Position numbers and translations under genes: made by a program. From Tenderia sp965602225 (GTDB lineage: Bacteria > Pseudomonadota > Gammaproteobacteria > Tenderiales > Tenderiaceae): 27,566 bases of DNA. The notes below the pieces were generated by a model. That model saw only the letters and a program-made list of their open reading frames with translations, searched no databases and was not told the DNA's origin. This document shows positions 1-7,524 of this stretch, piece after piece (the first letter of the stretch is position 1; each line of letters opens with the position of its first letter). The stretch is taken from contig CBFCYE010000034.1 in the NCBI GenBank assembly GCA_965602225.1, forward strand, positions 1 to 27,566, given 5' to 3'.

Positions 1-227
1 GCCCCCCCCCACCCCCCCTCCCCCCCCCGGGCCGGGCGGGGGTGATTTTTGAGTGGGGTATTATATCTTAAAATTGTGCTGAGTTAATGCCTTCTTCCCT
101 CAAAAATACAGAAATATCGTTCGATTTATCTATTTTGGGGCTGTTTTTCTTAAAAATAGGCTGAAAATTTCAAAAAAAAGTGCTAACGGTGCGCGCGGAT
201 GTTCAGTTGTTGTTAGAGTTTGCAGGC
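1..227. other. Window edge: C/G homopolymer and A/T-rich gene-free stretch
   Basis: The first ~42 bases are almost only C then G, which is unlike anything else in the window and looks like a contig end or sequencing artefact. The rest, to 227, is A/T-rich and carries no open reading frame that I can support. It lies downstream of the last minus-strand gene at 228. I see no clear terminator in it. Confidence 0.6.
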
Positions 228-362
228 CTATTTAGGATCAATTGTGTCGTTTTGACTGGCTGTATCGGTGCTTTTTTTGCGGATTGCCCAGACCACCACG
301 CCAACCACCAGGGCCAGCAGGCCGAGTTCTAATAGAGCCATCGCCCACATTACGTTGTCCAT
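228..362 (-). CDS. Small single-pass membrane protein, 44 aa, unknown
   Basis: A 44-codon frame starts at the ATG at 362 and stops at TAG 228-230. It reads MDNVMWAMALLELG, then a hydrophobic stretch at residues 9-27, then a positively charged, polar tail (RKKSTDTASQNDTIDPK), so a single helix with a cytoplasmic C-terminus is likely. The start is only 2 bases past the stop of the 194-aa gene upstream, so translation is probably coupled and the peptide is the last cistron of the ccoG-side operon. Its size and position recall CcoS, a small cbb3 assembly protein, but I cannot match its sequence to CcoS. No function is assigned. Confidence 0.6.
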   Translation of the reverse strand: MDNVMWAMALLELGLLALVVGVVVWAIRKKSTDTASQNDTIDPK

Positions 363-364
363 TT

Positions 365-949
365 TTATACTTCCAGTTTGTCCTTGGCGAATTCCAGAAA
401 TAGCTCGGCGCCACTGTGTTCAATCTTATAACGAAATGGTTCCAGCTCTTCACGTGAACCGAGCAATAGTATGACGTATTTGTCGGCCTTAATGGCGGCT
501 TCCAGTTGTTTTAGTTGGTTTTGTGGTATGCCCATCCGCTGCAACATGTTAGCTATTTGCGAGAATGCCGCAGCGGCGGCCATGACGCCGCCAACAATGG
601 CACTGTAGCTCATGGTCCAGATAAAGGTCTGGATCAGTCCTATCTGCTGGCTGCCTTCGAGTGAGCCGACCATGCTGATGAGGCTGGCGATCAATCCCCA
701 CAGGGCACCAATGAGCACTCCACGTATGCCCCAGACTTTCATGCGTTGCTTGGGAGAGGGGTAGTAGATGCCTAATACGTCATCGCCCTTGGATAGGCGG
801 CGACCGAGGATGGAAATTCTGTCCATTAGAAAATCGTTCTGGATTAGGTGTTCGATAGTGCGGATGGCCTGGTTTTCATGCACGTAAACGGCGGCGTAAA
901 TGTGTTCCTGAAACGGCTGCCATGTGCTGTTGTCTGGTTGCTCGTTCAT
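365..949 (-). CDS. Conserved membrane protein of unknown function, 194 aa
   Basis: The N-terminal ~70 residues are soluble and look like a small alpha/beta domain (HIYAAVYVHENQAIRTIEHL). Two hydrophobic segments follow, at about residues 75-95 and 105-128, the second rich in Gly and Ala (VGGVMAAAAAFSQIA). The C-terminal domain is soluble and ends in FLEFAKDKLEV. This soluble, double-membrane, soluble layout resembles general-stress or quinol-oxidase-associated membrane proteins, but I cannot name a family with confidence. It lies 15 bases after the SafE-like gene and 2 bases before the 44-aa peptide, in the same operon. No convincing ribosome binding site precedes its ATG, so it may depend on translation of the gene upstream. 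Confidence 0.75.
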   Translation of the reverse strand: MNEQPDNSTWQPFQEHIYAAVYVHENQAIRTIEHLIQNDFLMDRISILGRRLSKGDDVLGIYYPSPKQRMKVWGIRGVLIGALWGLIASLISMVGSLEGSQQIGLIQTFIWTMSYSAIVGGVMAAAAAFSQIANMLQRMGIPQNQLKQLEAAIKADKYVILLLGSREELEPFRYKIEHSGAELFLEFAKDKLEV

Positions 950-964
950 GTTTAGGCCGTGTTG

Positions 965-1753
965 CTAGTCCTTTTGATCTGTCGTCTGAGTGAGCGGGTT
1001 TGGTTTTGCCAGACAAAAGCTATCTTCATCAAGTGCTGAAATATCATCCATATTCATGTTGTGATGTTGTTGATCGTGCGATTCATGTTCATGTTGGCCG
1101 ATGGCGGTGCCACGCACAAGGGTAATCACACCAATAACAATCAGTAGCAGGGCACCAACTTTGAGTACGCGGCCGCGCATGGCTGGGCTGATGGCACGCA
1201 TCAAGGCGGGTACGACCAGCATCGCTGGCACTGTGCCGAGGCCAAAGCTGAACATGGCCGCTGCGCCTTGCCAGGCGGCGTGTGCGGTCAAACTTAGGCC
1301 TATGCCTGCATAGACCAGCCCGCAGGGTAACAGGCCGTTCAGCAGGCCGACGCTGTACCAGGGGCCGGTTGAATCTTGCGTCGCAGCGGCCTTGATAAAA
1401 CCGGCCATGCCGGTGGCATCTGAAATGCGTTTACTCAGACGTGAGAACGGGTCTGGCAGCCAGCCGGCGATATGCAGTGCCAGGGTGATGATCAATAGTC
1501 CGGCGACGATGCTAAGCAGGTTTTGGGCCTGGTTGAGCCAACCATCGTTGGCGAATAGGCTGCCGATTAGTCCGGCGATCAGGCCAAGTGCGGTGTAGGT
1601 AGTGACGCGTCCCAGTTGATAGGCGATGACGCCGGGCCACCAGGTGTAGCTGCGGGTCATGGTCATGGCACTGACCAGGCCACCGCACATGCCGACGCAG
1701 TGCAGACTGCCGAGAAAGCCGATCGCAAAACTGGCTGCGATCAGTTCGGTCAT
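965..1753 (-). CDS. TauE/SafE (DsbD_2-type) membrane protein with His/Met-rich tail
   Basis: This is a polytopic inner-membrane protein of 262 aa with about six hydrophobic helices. Helix 1 carries the family signature GSLHCVGMCGG (Cys19, Met22, Cys23), and a second motif, LLPCGL (Cys144), lies mid-protein. Paired Cys motifs in these positions are typical of the DsbD/SafE-like fold. Proteins of this type often sit in cbb3 oxidase clusters and are suspected of metal or thiol handling there; the 'sulfite exporter' name is only inherited. The cytoplasmic or periplasmic tail at residues 221-235 reads HEHESHDQQHHNMNM, a likely Cu or other metal-binding stretch. The start ATG overlaps the TGA of the gene upstream by 3 bases (TGA 1750-1752, ATG 1751-1753), which implies coupled translation. 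Confidence 0.8.
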   Translation of the reverse strand: MTELIAASFAIGFLGSLHCVGMCGGLVSAMTMTRSYTWWPGVIAYQLGRVTTYTALGLIAGLIGSLFANDGWLNQAQNLLSIVAGLLIITLALHIAGWLPDPFSRLSKRISDATGMAGFIKAAATQDSTGPWYSVGLLNGLLPCGLVYAGIGLSLTAHAAWQGAAAMFSFGLGTVPAMLVVPALMRAISPAMRGRVLKVGALLLIVIGVITLVRGTAIGQHEHESHDQQHHNMNMDDISALDEDSFCLAKPNPLTQTTDQKD

Positions 1754-2451
1754 TGTTTAACTGGGATCTCAGCTGAAGTTTCAGCTGGGGTGCTGGTGTT
1801 GATCAGTTTGGTCAGACGCTCAAATTGTTCTGGAGGCACAAACTGAAACATGTTTTTATCAGATACCGGTAAGACGGCATCCAGGCCCAAGGCCGGGTAG
1901 AGCAGGTGCAGATTACCATCGACATCGAGGATTTGTTGCTCGGCCTTGCCAAACTGATTTTCGATAACCTCTACCTCGAGTTTAACGGGCGGGATGTAGG
2001 TGATGGATTTGGCCAGCAGTTGTTCTATATCAGGCATGTCGGCAGGCGATATCTCAACCTTGGCACTGCCTGAGGGAAAGACCATGGTTTTGTAGGCCTG
2101 CTTTTTAATTCGTGTGAGTAGGTCGACCGGGGCATCAAGTTCGATGATCAGCTTGGAGCGGTCTGGCGAAGTGGGAAAGTAGGCTTCAAGTGATTCAGTA
2201 TGCTGTTTTTCATCTGTTAACTTGATGAACAGGGCGCGTTCACTTTGGCTGCGTAGCACGGTCTCGGCTTGCTTGAGTGTCGACTTGCCAAGCACCACGT
2301 CGAGCACATTCAGCTGGCCGTTGCTATCGACATGGGCATCCCATACTTTGATAGCCAGTTGTCGTTCATGATCGGCTTCTTCATTGGGCCAGAGGGTGAA
2401 GATAGCAAGTCCGATCAGGACGACATAAAGCAGCTTTATTTTTATATTCAT
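1750..2451 (-). CDS. Membrane-anchored protein of unknown function in the cbb3 locus, 233 aa
   Basis: The protein starts with MNIKIKLLYVVLIGLAIF, a single N-terminal hydrophobic segment (residues 5-19) that looks like an uncleaved anchor. About 210 polar residues follow, probably in the periplasm, with no cysteines or heme motif. I do not recognise the family. It sits directly after ccoG, the place usually held by ccoH (FixH), which is also N-terminally anchored, but I see no FixH sequence features. The nearest purine-rich ribosome binding site (aggaa) is about 18 bases from the ATG, separated by an A-rich tract, so the initiation signal is unusual. It overlaps the SafE-like gene at its end. 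Confidence 0.72.
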   Translation of the reverse strand: MNIKIKLLYVVLIGLAIFTLWPNEEADHERQLAIKVWDAHVDSNGQLNVLDVVLGKSTLKQAETVLRSQSERALFIKLTDEKQHTESLEAYFPTSPDRSKLIIELDAPVDLLTRIKKQAYKTMVFPSGSAKVEISPADMPDIEQLLAKSITYIPPVKLEVEVIENQFGKAEQQILDVDGNLHLLYPALGLDAVLPVSDKNMFQFVPPEQFERLTKLINTSTPAETSAEIPVKQ

Positions 2452-2491
2452 AATTATTTTTTTTTATTTTTCCTGCCAGGTTTGTCGGTGT

Positions 2492-3907
2492 TTAGCGTGC
2501 TGGCCTGATAACAACGCTATCGGTTCTGAATACCATATCGGGTTGATCCAGGTTGCGCATGACAAAGCTAATGGTGGTGCGTTCCTCTGGCAACTTGCTT
2601 GGGTCAGTGCGCAGGAAGACACTGAAGGGTACAAGTTTGTCAGCCTTCAATACCATCATCTCGGAAATGCCTGTCAGCGCCACATCATCAATCCCTTCGG
2701 TGGTGATGCTGACGTTCATATCTGCCTTGGTCTTATTGAGGATCTTGAAGGTAAATTTGTTTTGCACTGAGCCGTCAGACATCATGGTGAAGAGTGGTTG
2801 ACGCTGATGCAGGATATGCCAGTCTACGGCGGCAATATTGCCTAGGCCGTAAATAATGCCGGATAAAGAAAGCAGCATGATGCTGATGTAGATAATGACC
2901 CGTGGGCGTTTAAACATAGGTGGAATGGTGGCGCCCGCCATCTCTTTGTATGAGGCGTAACGTATTAGCTCGCGGGGACGATCGATCTTGTCCATGATGC
3001 TGTCACAGGCATCGAGGCACAGGCCGCAGGTGATACAGCCTTCCTGTTGACCATTGCGAATATCTACCCCAGTGGGGCAGACGGCTACACACATACGACA
3101 GTCGATGCAGTCGCCTGTGTTGCTGCCAGCCTTGAGTTTGCCGCGTGGTTCGCCGCGATTTTCGTCGTAGGTGGGCAGAATGGTGTCCTTGTCATACATC
3201 ACCCCTTGAATGCGGGCATAGGGGCAAAGCCATAAACAGGTTTGCTCACGTAGATAGCCGGCTAGAAAGTAAGTGCCGAGGATAAATGACACTAATACGA
3301 TATAGGCAATTGAGTTGGCTTGCAGTGTGAAGTAGTCATGCCAGAGCTGAAAGGCATCGGTGAAATAGGCGGCAAAGGTAATGCCGGTTAACACTGAAAT
3401 GGCCAACCAGAGGCTGTGTTTGATGAACTTCTTCTTGGCCTTGTCAAAAGTTAGGCTGGCTTTGTCGAGTTTGCGTCGTTGGGCTGGATTGCCTTCTATC
3501 TTTTCTTCAATCCAGGTGAAGATGTCGGTCCAGATGGTTTGAAAGCAGAAGTAGCCACAGAAGACACGTCCAGCGATGGCGGTGACGCCGAATAGCACCA
3601 TGGACATCAGTATCAGAATTAGTGATAACAACCATACGTCTTGCGGATGGATGGTTAGTGAGAACATGTGGAATTGACGGTTGGGTATATCTAACAGTAT
3701 GGCCTGATTGCCGTTCCAACGAATATACGGGCCAAGGAAGAAGGCCAGCCAGGTCGACATGGTGACCCATTTAAGTGACCTGAAGCGGCCAGGCATGCGC
3801 TTGGCATGGATGGTCTCATCACCAGTGTTTATGTGGTGAACATAGGCCATTTCATCGTAAATTTCCTGGACATTTTGTTCGTTTGTTTTTTCTGAGTTTT
3901 TATCCAT
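2492..3907 (-). CDS. ccoG: Cytochrome c oxidase accessory protein CcoG (RdxA/FixG family)
   Basis: CcoG is an inner-membrane iron-sulfur protein that acts in cbb3 oxidase assembly; members have been linked to reduction of copper for insertion into the oxidase. The protein has 471 aa, the usual length. Hydrophobic segments lie near residues 47-60, 91-112, 166-182, 198-217 and 335-355. The motif GRVFCGYFCFQT is at 113-124. Two ferredoxin-type [4Fe-4S] motifs are complete, with Cys 267, 270, 273, 277 and Cys 291, 294, 297, 301, and the second LWLCPYARIQG motif is at 225-235. The C-terminal ~100 residues form the usual periplasmic Ig-like domain. A strong hairpin at 4023-4057 separates it from the oxidase operon, so it probably has its own promoter. 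Confidence 0.95.
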   Translation of the reverse strand: MDKNSEKTNEQNVQEIYDEMAYVHHINTGDETIHAKRMPGRFRSLKWVTMSTWLAFFLGPYIRWNGNQAILLDIPNRQFHMFSLTIHPQDVWLLSLILILMSMVLFGVTAIAGRVFCGYFCFQTIWTDIFTWIEEKIEGNPAQRRKLDKASLTFDKAKKKFIKHSLWLAISVLTGITFAAYFTDAFQLWHDYFTLQANSIAYIVLVSFILGTYFLAGYLREQTCLWLCPYARIQGVMYDKDTILPTYDENRGEPRGKLKAGSNTGDCIDCRMCVAVCPTGVDIRNGQQEGCITCGLCLDACDSIMDKIDRPRELIRYASYKEMAGATIPPMFKRPRVIIYISIMLLSLSGIIYGLGNIAAVDWHILHQRQPLFTMMSDGSVQNKFTFKILNKTKADMNVSITTEGIDDVALTGISEMMVLKADKLVPFSVFLRTDPSKLPEERTTISFVMRNLDQPDMVFRTDSVVIRPAR

Positions 3908-3979
3908 GGCCAGATTTCTTTTACTTGAGCAGTGAGTGAAATATCGGAGGGATAGCTACTAAAAGGACTTAGAGAAATG

Positions 3980-3999
3980 ATACATCAAAATAGATGTAT
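3980..3999. promoter_or_regulatory. Perfect inverted repeat upstream of ccoG
   Basis: The arms ATACATC (3980-3986) and GATGTAT (3993-3999) are exact complements around a 6-base A/T spacer. The site is 73 bases before the ccoG ATG and downstream of the cbb3 terminator, where a promoter or operator for ccoG is expected. It does not match the FNR/ANR consensus TTGAT-N4-ATCAA. The regulator is unknown. Confidence 0.35.
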
Positions 4000-4022
4000 T
4001 TTGTATGCCTGTTTACGTTAGA

Positions 4023-4057
4023 AAATTTTAACGGGGGCAGGGCCCCCGTTAAAATTT
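4023..4057. terminator. Strong intrinsic terminator-like hairpin between the cbb3 operon and ccoG
   Basis: A perfect 16-bp stem (AAATTTTAACGGGGGC with its exact complement) encloses a 3-base loop. The G/C core is flanked by A/T arms, so the RNA would end in a U-rich segment in either direction. It starts 9 bases past the stop of the 36-aa peptide and fits the 3' end of the ccoNOQP transcript. Confidence 0.8.
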
Positions 4058-4065
4058 ATAGATTG

Positions 4066-4176
4066 TTAATCGTCAGGTTTTTGATTCATCAGCGTGCGAA
4101 TCTTTAATGCAAGAAACACGAATACGATGACAGAGCCGATTACGGTAAGAATCGCTCCAATTGCAACACTATCCAT
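4066..4176 (-). CDS. Single-pass membrane peptide, 36 aa, candidate small cbb3 subunit (CcoM-like)
   Basis: The frame starts at ATG 4174-4176 and stops at TAA 4066-4068. It reads MDSVAIGAILTVIGSV, continues hydrophobic to about residue 24, and ends KIRTLMNQKPDD. A good ribosome binding site (gggag) lies about 7 bases upstream of the ATG. The gene follows ccoP by 60 bases and precedes the operon terminator, so it is the last cistron of the oxidase operon. In Pseudomonas stutzeri the cbb3 oxidase carries an extra ~37-aa single-helix subunit, CcoM. Size, topology and place agree with that, but I cannot show homology by eye. It could also be another short CcoQ-like peptide. Confidence 0.65.
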   Translation of the reverse strand: MDSVAIGAILTVIGSVIVFVFLALKIRTLMNQKPDD

Positions 4177-4204
4177 TTTTATCTCCCGGTTTGATCTGGA
4201 GTTT

Positions 4205-4226
4205 GGTCAGGGGTTGCCCCCTGACC
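4205..4226 (-). repeat. Hairpin in the ccoP to 36-aa peptide spacer
   Basis: A perfect 9-bp stem (GGTCAGGGG / CCCCTGACC) with a 4-base loop begins 11 bases after the ccoP stop. No U-run follows in the direction of transcription, so it is not a classical terminator. It could be a 3' stability element for the ccoNOQP message or a partial attenuator lowering expression of the peptide gene downstream. Confidence 0.5.
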
Positions 4227-4236
4227 AGGTTGGGGT

Positions 4237-5091
4237 TTATTTCTGACCACCACCAAGTGACCAGATTCGTACGGTTAGCAGCTTGATGTCGTTTTCAGAC
4301 AGACGTTCATCAAAGGCAGGCATGATCGCGTTGTGTGTGCCAGCAACATCTTCCTGGTTTACGCCAGAGCTGATGGTGCGGATCACGTCATCACGTGAAC
4401 TGCCAAAGCGCCAGACACTGTCAGTCAAGTTGGCAGAACCAGCATCGGTATTGCCCTTGGCATTTTCAGCATGACACTCGCCACAACCTGCTTCCATGTA
4501 GACAGCGTGGCTAGCGGCATTTGATTGGCCTTGAGATAAACCAATGACATAGTCCGCCAGAGTAGCGATTTGTGCATCACTAATCTCACCCTTGAACGCA
4601 GGCATCATACCTTCACGACCGTAGGCAATGGTCTCTTCAATGGCTTCAACGCTGCCACCATAGAGCCAGTCATCATCGAGCAAGCTAGGGAAGCGACCTT
4701 CTGCCCCCTGAGCACTGCGACCATGACATCCAGCACAAGAGTCACCAAATATGGCGTTGGTATATGAGTTAGCGAAGTTCAGCATTTCCTGGTCTGCCAG
4801 GATTTGCTGCATACTCATTTTTTCCAGCTTAGCCAATTCAGGTGCACGCATCTCATCATACTTGGCAACCTCTTCCTTTAGCTCACCAATCGAGGTCCAG
4901 CCTAAAACGCCTTGGGTCGGTCCATTGATCAAAGGAATTGAAGGATAGAGGACGATATAGACCACGACCCAGAGCAAGCTCAGGTAAAAAGTGATGGTCC
5001 ACCATTTGGGTGGTGGGTTGGTCAACTCTTTGATGCCATCCCACTCATGCCCTGTGTCAGGCGCTTGGCCTGGTTTATTATGATTACTCAT
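4237..5091 (-). CDS. ccoP: cbb3-type cytochrome c oxidase subunit III (diheme CcoP)
   Basis: CcoP passes electrons from soluble c-type cytochromes to CcoO and then to the catalytic subunit. It is anchored by one helix (residues 32-50), preceded by the FixP N-terminal motif DGIKELTNPPPKWW. Two heme c sites are visible: CAGCH at 119-123 and CGECH at 203-207, with axial methionines likely at 163 (MMPAF) and 257 (IMPAF). I chose the start MSNHNKPG, giving 284 aa, because it falls 2 bases after the ccoQ stop; a frame extending to 5139 would add 16 residues that overlap ccoQ and do not look like CcoP. It is the fourth gene of the ccoNOQP operon. Confidence 0.95.
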   Translation of the reverse strand: MSNHNKPGQAPDTGHEWDGIKELTNPPPKWWTITFYLSLLWVVVYIVLYPSIPLINGPTQGVLGWTSIGELKEEVAKYDEMRAPELAKLEKMSMQQILADQEMLNFANSYTNAIFGDSCAGCHGRSAQGAEGRFPSLLDDDWLYGGSVEAIEETIAYGREGMMPAFKGEISDAQIATLADYVIGLSQGQSNAASHAVYMEAGCGECHAENAKGNTDAGSANLTDSVWRFGSSRDDVIRTISSGVNQEDVAGTHNAIMPAFDERLSENDIKLLTVRIWSLGGGQK

Positions 5092-5093
5092 GG

Positions 5094-5288
5094 TTACTTC
5101 TCCCAATGCTGTGAATCTTCTCTCAGGACAAAGTCGCAATGCTGCTCCAGCTTGGCCTTGCTACTTGGCTTGAACACCCAGTAGTAGAGCCCAACCATGC
5201 AGAAGAAGATTGCGAATGTTACGAAGAATCCCCACCAATCGGTGGAGGTCATCGCGGCCCAATCACTGTGAAAGTAGTCACTAATCAT
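5094..5288 (-). CDS. ccoQ: cbb3-type cytochrome c oxidase subunit CcoQ
   Basis: This is a 64-aa single-helix membrane protein. The helix spans about residues 19-39 and ends in the motif YYWVFKPSSKAKLE, typical of CcoQ/FixQ, which stabilises the interaction of CcoP with the core oxidase. Its ATG overlaps the TGA of ccoO (ATGA, 5285-5288), and its own stop lies 2 bases before the ccoP start. The N-terminal extension (MISDYFHSDWAAMTSTDWW) is somewhat long for a CcoQ. Confidence 0.92.
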   Translation of the reverse strand: MISDYFHSDWAAMTSTDWWGFFVTFAIFFCMVGLYYWVFKPSSKAKLEQHCDFVLREDSQHWEK

Positions 5289-5929
5289 TTGCGATAGTCC
5301 TTACCTTCTTGGAAGTTAACCATAGTGCCCAGTACTTGCAGGTAGGCAATCATGGCTTCCATCTCTGTTTTACCCTGTACCGCTTGGGCAGCCCCGGCAA
5401 AGTCAGCATCGGTGTAAGGAACACCAACGATAGACAGTGCCCGCATCTTGGCTTCTGTGACTGACGCATCAACCATGTCGCTCTCGAACCATGGGTAACG
5501 TGGCATGACAGATTCAGGAACCAACGACTTTGGATCCATCAGATGTTGGCGGTGCCACTCGTCAGAGTATTTGCCGCCGACACGTGCCAGGTCAGGACCA
5601 GTACGCTTGGAACCCCACTGGAATGGATGATCGTATTTCGATTCAACCGCCAGCGAGTAATGGCCATAACGCTCTTTCTCATCACGAAAAGGACGAATCA
5701 TTTGCGAGTGACAGGTGTAACAACCTTCGCGAATGTAGACATCACGGCCTTCCAGCTCAAGCGCTGTATAAGGACGGATGTTATCTTCCTCTGCGGTCAG
5801 AGTTTCCATGGTGTCTGGTAGATAGTAGAGCGGAATAATTTCCACAACACCGGCAACTAGCAAGGATATTGCTAGCACACCGGATAACAACCAGACGTTC
5901 TTTTCATTTTTCTCTTGAAATGATGACAT
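5285..5929 (-). CDS. ccoO: cbb3-type cytochrome c oxidase subunit II (monoheme CcoO)
   Basis: CcoO is the membrane-anchored monoheme subunit that relays electrons from CcoP to the heme b centres of CcoN. The protein has 214 aa, with one N-terminal helix at residues 12-37. The heme c motif CYTCH is at 70-74, followed by the family signature HSQMIRPFRDE, then SKRTGPDLARVGG, and VMPRYPWF, which carries the likely Met ligand. It follows ccoN by 17 bases and overlaps ccoQ by 4 bases, so the operon is translated as a unit. Confidence 0.96.
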   Translation of the reverse strand: MSSFQEKNEKNVWLLSGVLAISLLVAGVVEIIPLYYLPDTMETLTAEEDNIRPYTALELEGRDVYIREGCYTCHSQMIRPFRDEKERYGHYSLAVESKYDHPFQWGSKRTGPDLARVGGKYSDEWHRQHLMDPKSLVPESVMPRYPWFESDMVDASVTEAKMRALSIVGVPYTDADFAGAAQAVQGKTEMEAMIAYLQVLGTMVNFQEGKDYRK

Positions 5930-5946
5930 TATCTAATCTCCCTCTA

Positions 5947-7371
5947 TCAAGCTTTAGCGGTGGCTGTAACACCACTACCAGCAGGTTGACGAATAGTCAT
6001 GACGACGTTGTAAAGCATGATGACGCCACCCAGGAAGAAGATCAGGCCACCCAGTGCACGCAGTGCGTAGTAAGGATGCATGGCATCCACAGACTCTACA
6101 AAGGTGTACATCAAGTTGCCGTAGTCGTCAGTTGCTCTCCACATCAGACCTTGCATGATGCCTGATACCCACATGGCACAGATATAGATCACCGTACCGA
6201 CGGTAGACATCCAGAAATGCACGCCCATCAGTGCGTTTGAGTACATCTTAACGCCCCACAGACGTGTCACCATATGATAGATGGCACCGATAGAAACCAT
6301 GGCTACCCAACCCAGTGCACCTGAGTGTACGTGGCCAACAGTCCAGTCTGTGTAGTGAGACAGTGCGTTAACAGTCTTCAATGACATGACCGGACCTTCA
6401 AAGGTGGACATGGCGTAGAAGGCCAACGACACAATCAAGAAGCGTAAAATATAGTCATCACGCAGTTTGTGCCAAGCACCTGACAGGGTCATCATGCCGT
6501 TGATAGCACCACCCCAAGATGGAATGATCATGGCGATTGAAACCGCTGCACCTAAAGAACCGGTCCAGTCTGGCAGGGCAGTGTAATGCAGATGATGTGC
6601 ACCCAACCAAGCGTAACCAAACATCAGTGCCCAGAAATGCAGTACTGATAAACGGTATGAAAACACAGGGGCTTCGGCTTGTTTCGGTACGAAGTAGTAC
6701 ATGATGCCGAGGAAACCAGCAGTCAAAAAGTAACCTACTGCGTTATGACCGTACCACCATTGCACCATGGCATCCTGTACACCTGAATAAACAGAGTAGG
6801 ACTTCATCATGCTGACCGGAATGGCCATGGAGTTACCGACATGCAGGTAGGTGATCATGATCATCATGCCGAGGAAGAACCAGTTCGCCACATAGATATG
6901 TGAAGACTTACGGATCGCCAGGGTCATAATAAAGTTGAACATGAACGCCAGCCATACTAGGGCAATCAGTATATCGATTGGCCATTCTAGTTCGGCATAC
7001 TCTTTACCAGAGGTCAGGCCCAGTGGCAGGGTAATAACTGCCAGGACAATGACCGTGTTCCAACCGGCAAAGGTAAACCAGGCTAACTTATCGCTCCAGA
7101 CACGTACATTACAGGTACGCTGAACGATGTAGTAGGCCGTGGCCATAAGCACACTGCCGCCAAAGGCAAAGATAACGGCGTTAGTGTGAAGTGGTCGTAA
7201 TCGCCCAAAGCTGAGATATGGGCTGTCAAAGTTGAGTTCAGGATAGGCTAATTGTGAAGCGATAAACGTTCCAAGTAGTGTTCCGACCACCAAGTAAATC
7301 ACTGATGTAATCGTAAACCACTTGACCACTTCGAAATTATATTTCGGTTCTTCTAAAGTGTTAGTGGACAT
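5947..7371 (-). CDS. ccoN: cbb3-type cytochrome c oxidase catalytic subunit I (CcoN)
   Basis: CcoN holds the low-spin heme b and the heme b3-CuB site that reduces oxygen to water; cbb3 enzymes work at low oxygen. With 474 aa it has the usual length and about 12 helices. Ligands are in place: His62 (RPLHTNAV) and His349 for low-spin heme, His209 (WWYGHNAVG), His259 and His260 (GAHHLHYT) for CuB, Tyr253 as the likely cross-linked tyrosine, and His347 for heme b3. These sit two residues above the numbering I recall for the P. stutzeri enzyme. I chose ATG 7371 because a GGAGG sits just upstream of it; the in-frame ATG at 7386 would place that site inside the gene. Confidence 0.96.
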   Translation of the reverse strand: MSTNTLEEPKYNFEVVKWFTITSVIYLVVGTLLGTFIASQLAYPELNFDSPYLSFGRLRPLHTNAVIFAFGGSVLMATAYYIVQRTCNVRVWSDKLAWFTFAGWNTVIVLAVITLPLGLTSGKEYAELEWPIDILIALVWLAFMFNFIMTLAIRKSSHIYVANWFFLGMMIMITYLHVGNSMAIPVSMMKSYSVYSGVQDAMVQWWYGHNAVGYFLTAGFLGIMYYFVPKQAEAPVFSYRLSVLHFWALMFGYAWLGAHHLHYTALPDWTGSLGAAVSIAMIIPSWGGAINGMMTLSGAWHKLRDDYILRFLIVSLAFYAMSTFEGPVMSLKTVNALSHYTDWTVGHVHSGALGWVAMVSIGAIYHMVTRLWGVKMYSNALMGVHFWMSTVGTVIYICAMWVSGIMQGLMWRATDDYGNLMYTFVESVDAMHPYYALRALGGLIFFLGGVIMLYNVVMTIRQPAGSGVTATAKA

Positions 7372-7524
7372 GGGACCTCCATTCATAACTTTCGTTATTT
7401 GTTACACCAAACTGATGCTGTTTATGTGTAAAATTTTTGTGTTTAAACATCGGTTCGTGTGCTGAGTACAGTGCAATCTGCCCTTTGCTTTGAATTATAT
7501 CTTCCTACTCCCCTGTGTTTTTTT

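Noticed and set aside
7372..7386. Earlier ATG for ccoN at 7386
   Set aside because: It would place the GGAGG ribosome binding site inside the coding region; ATG 7371 directly follows that site.
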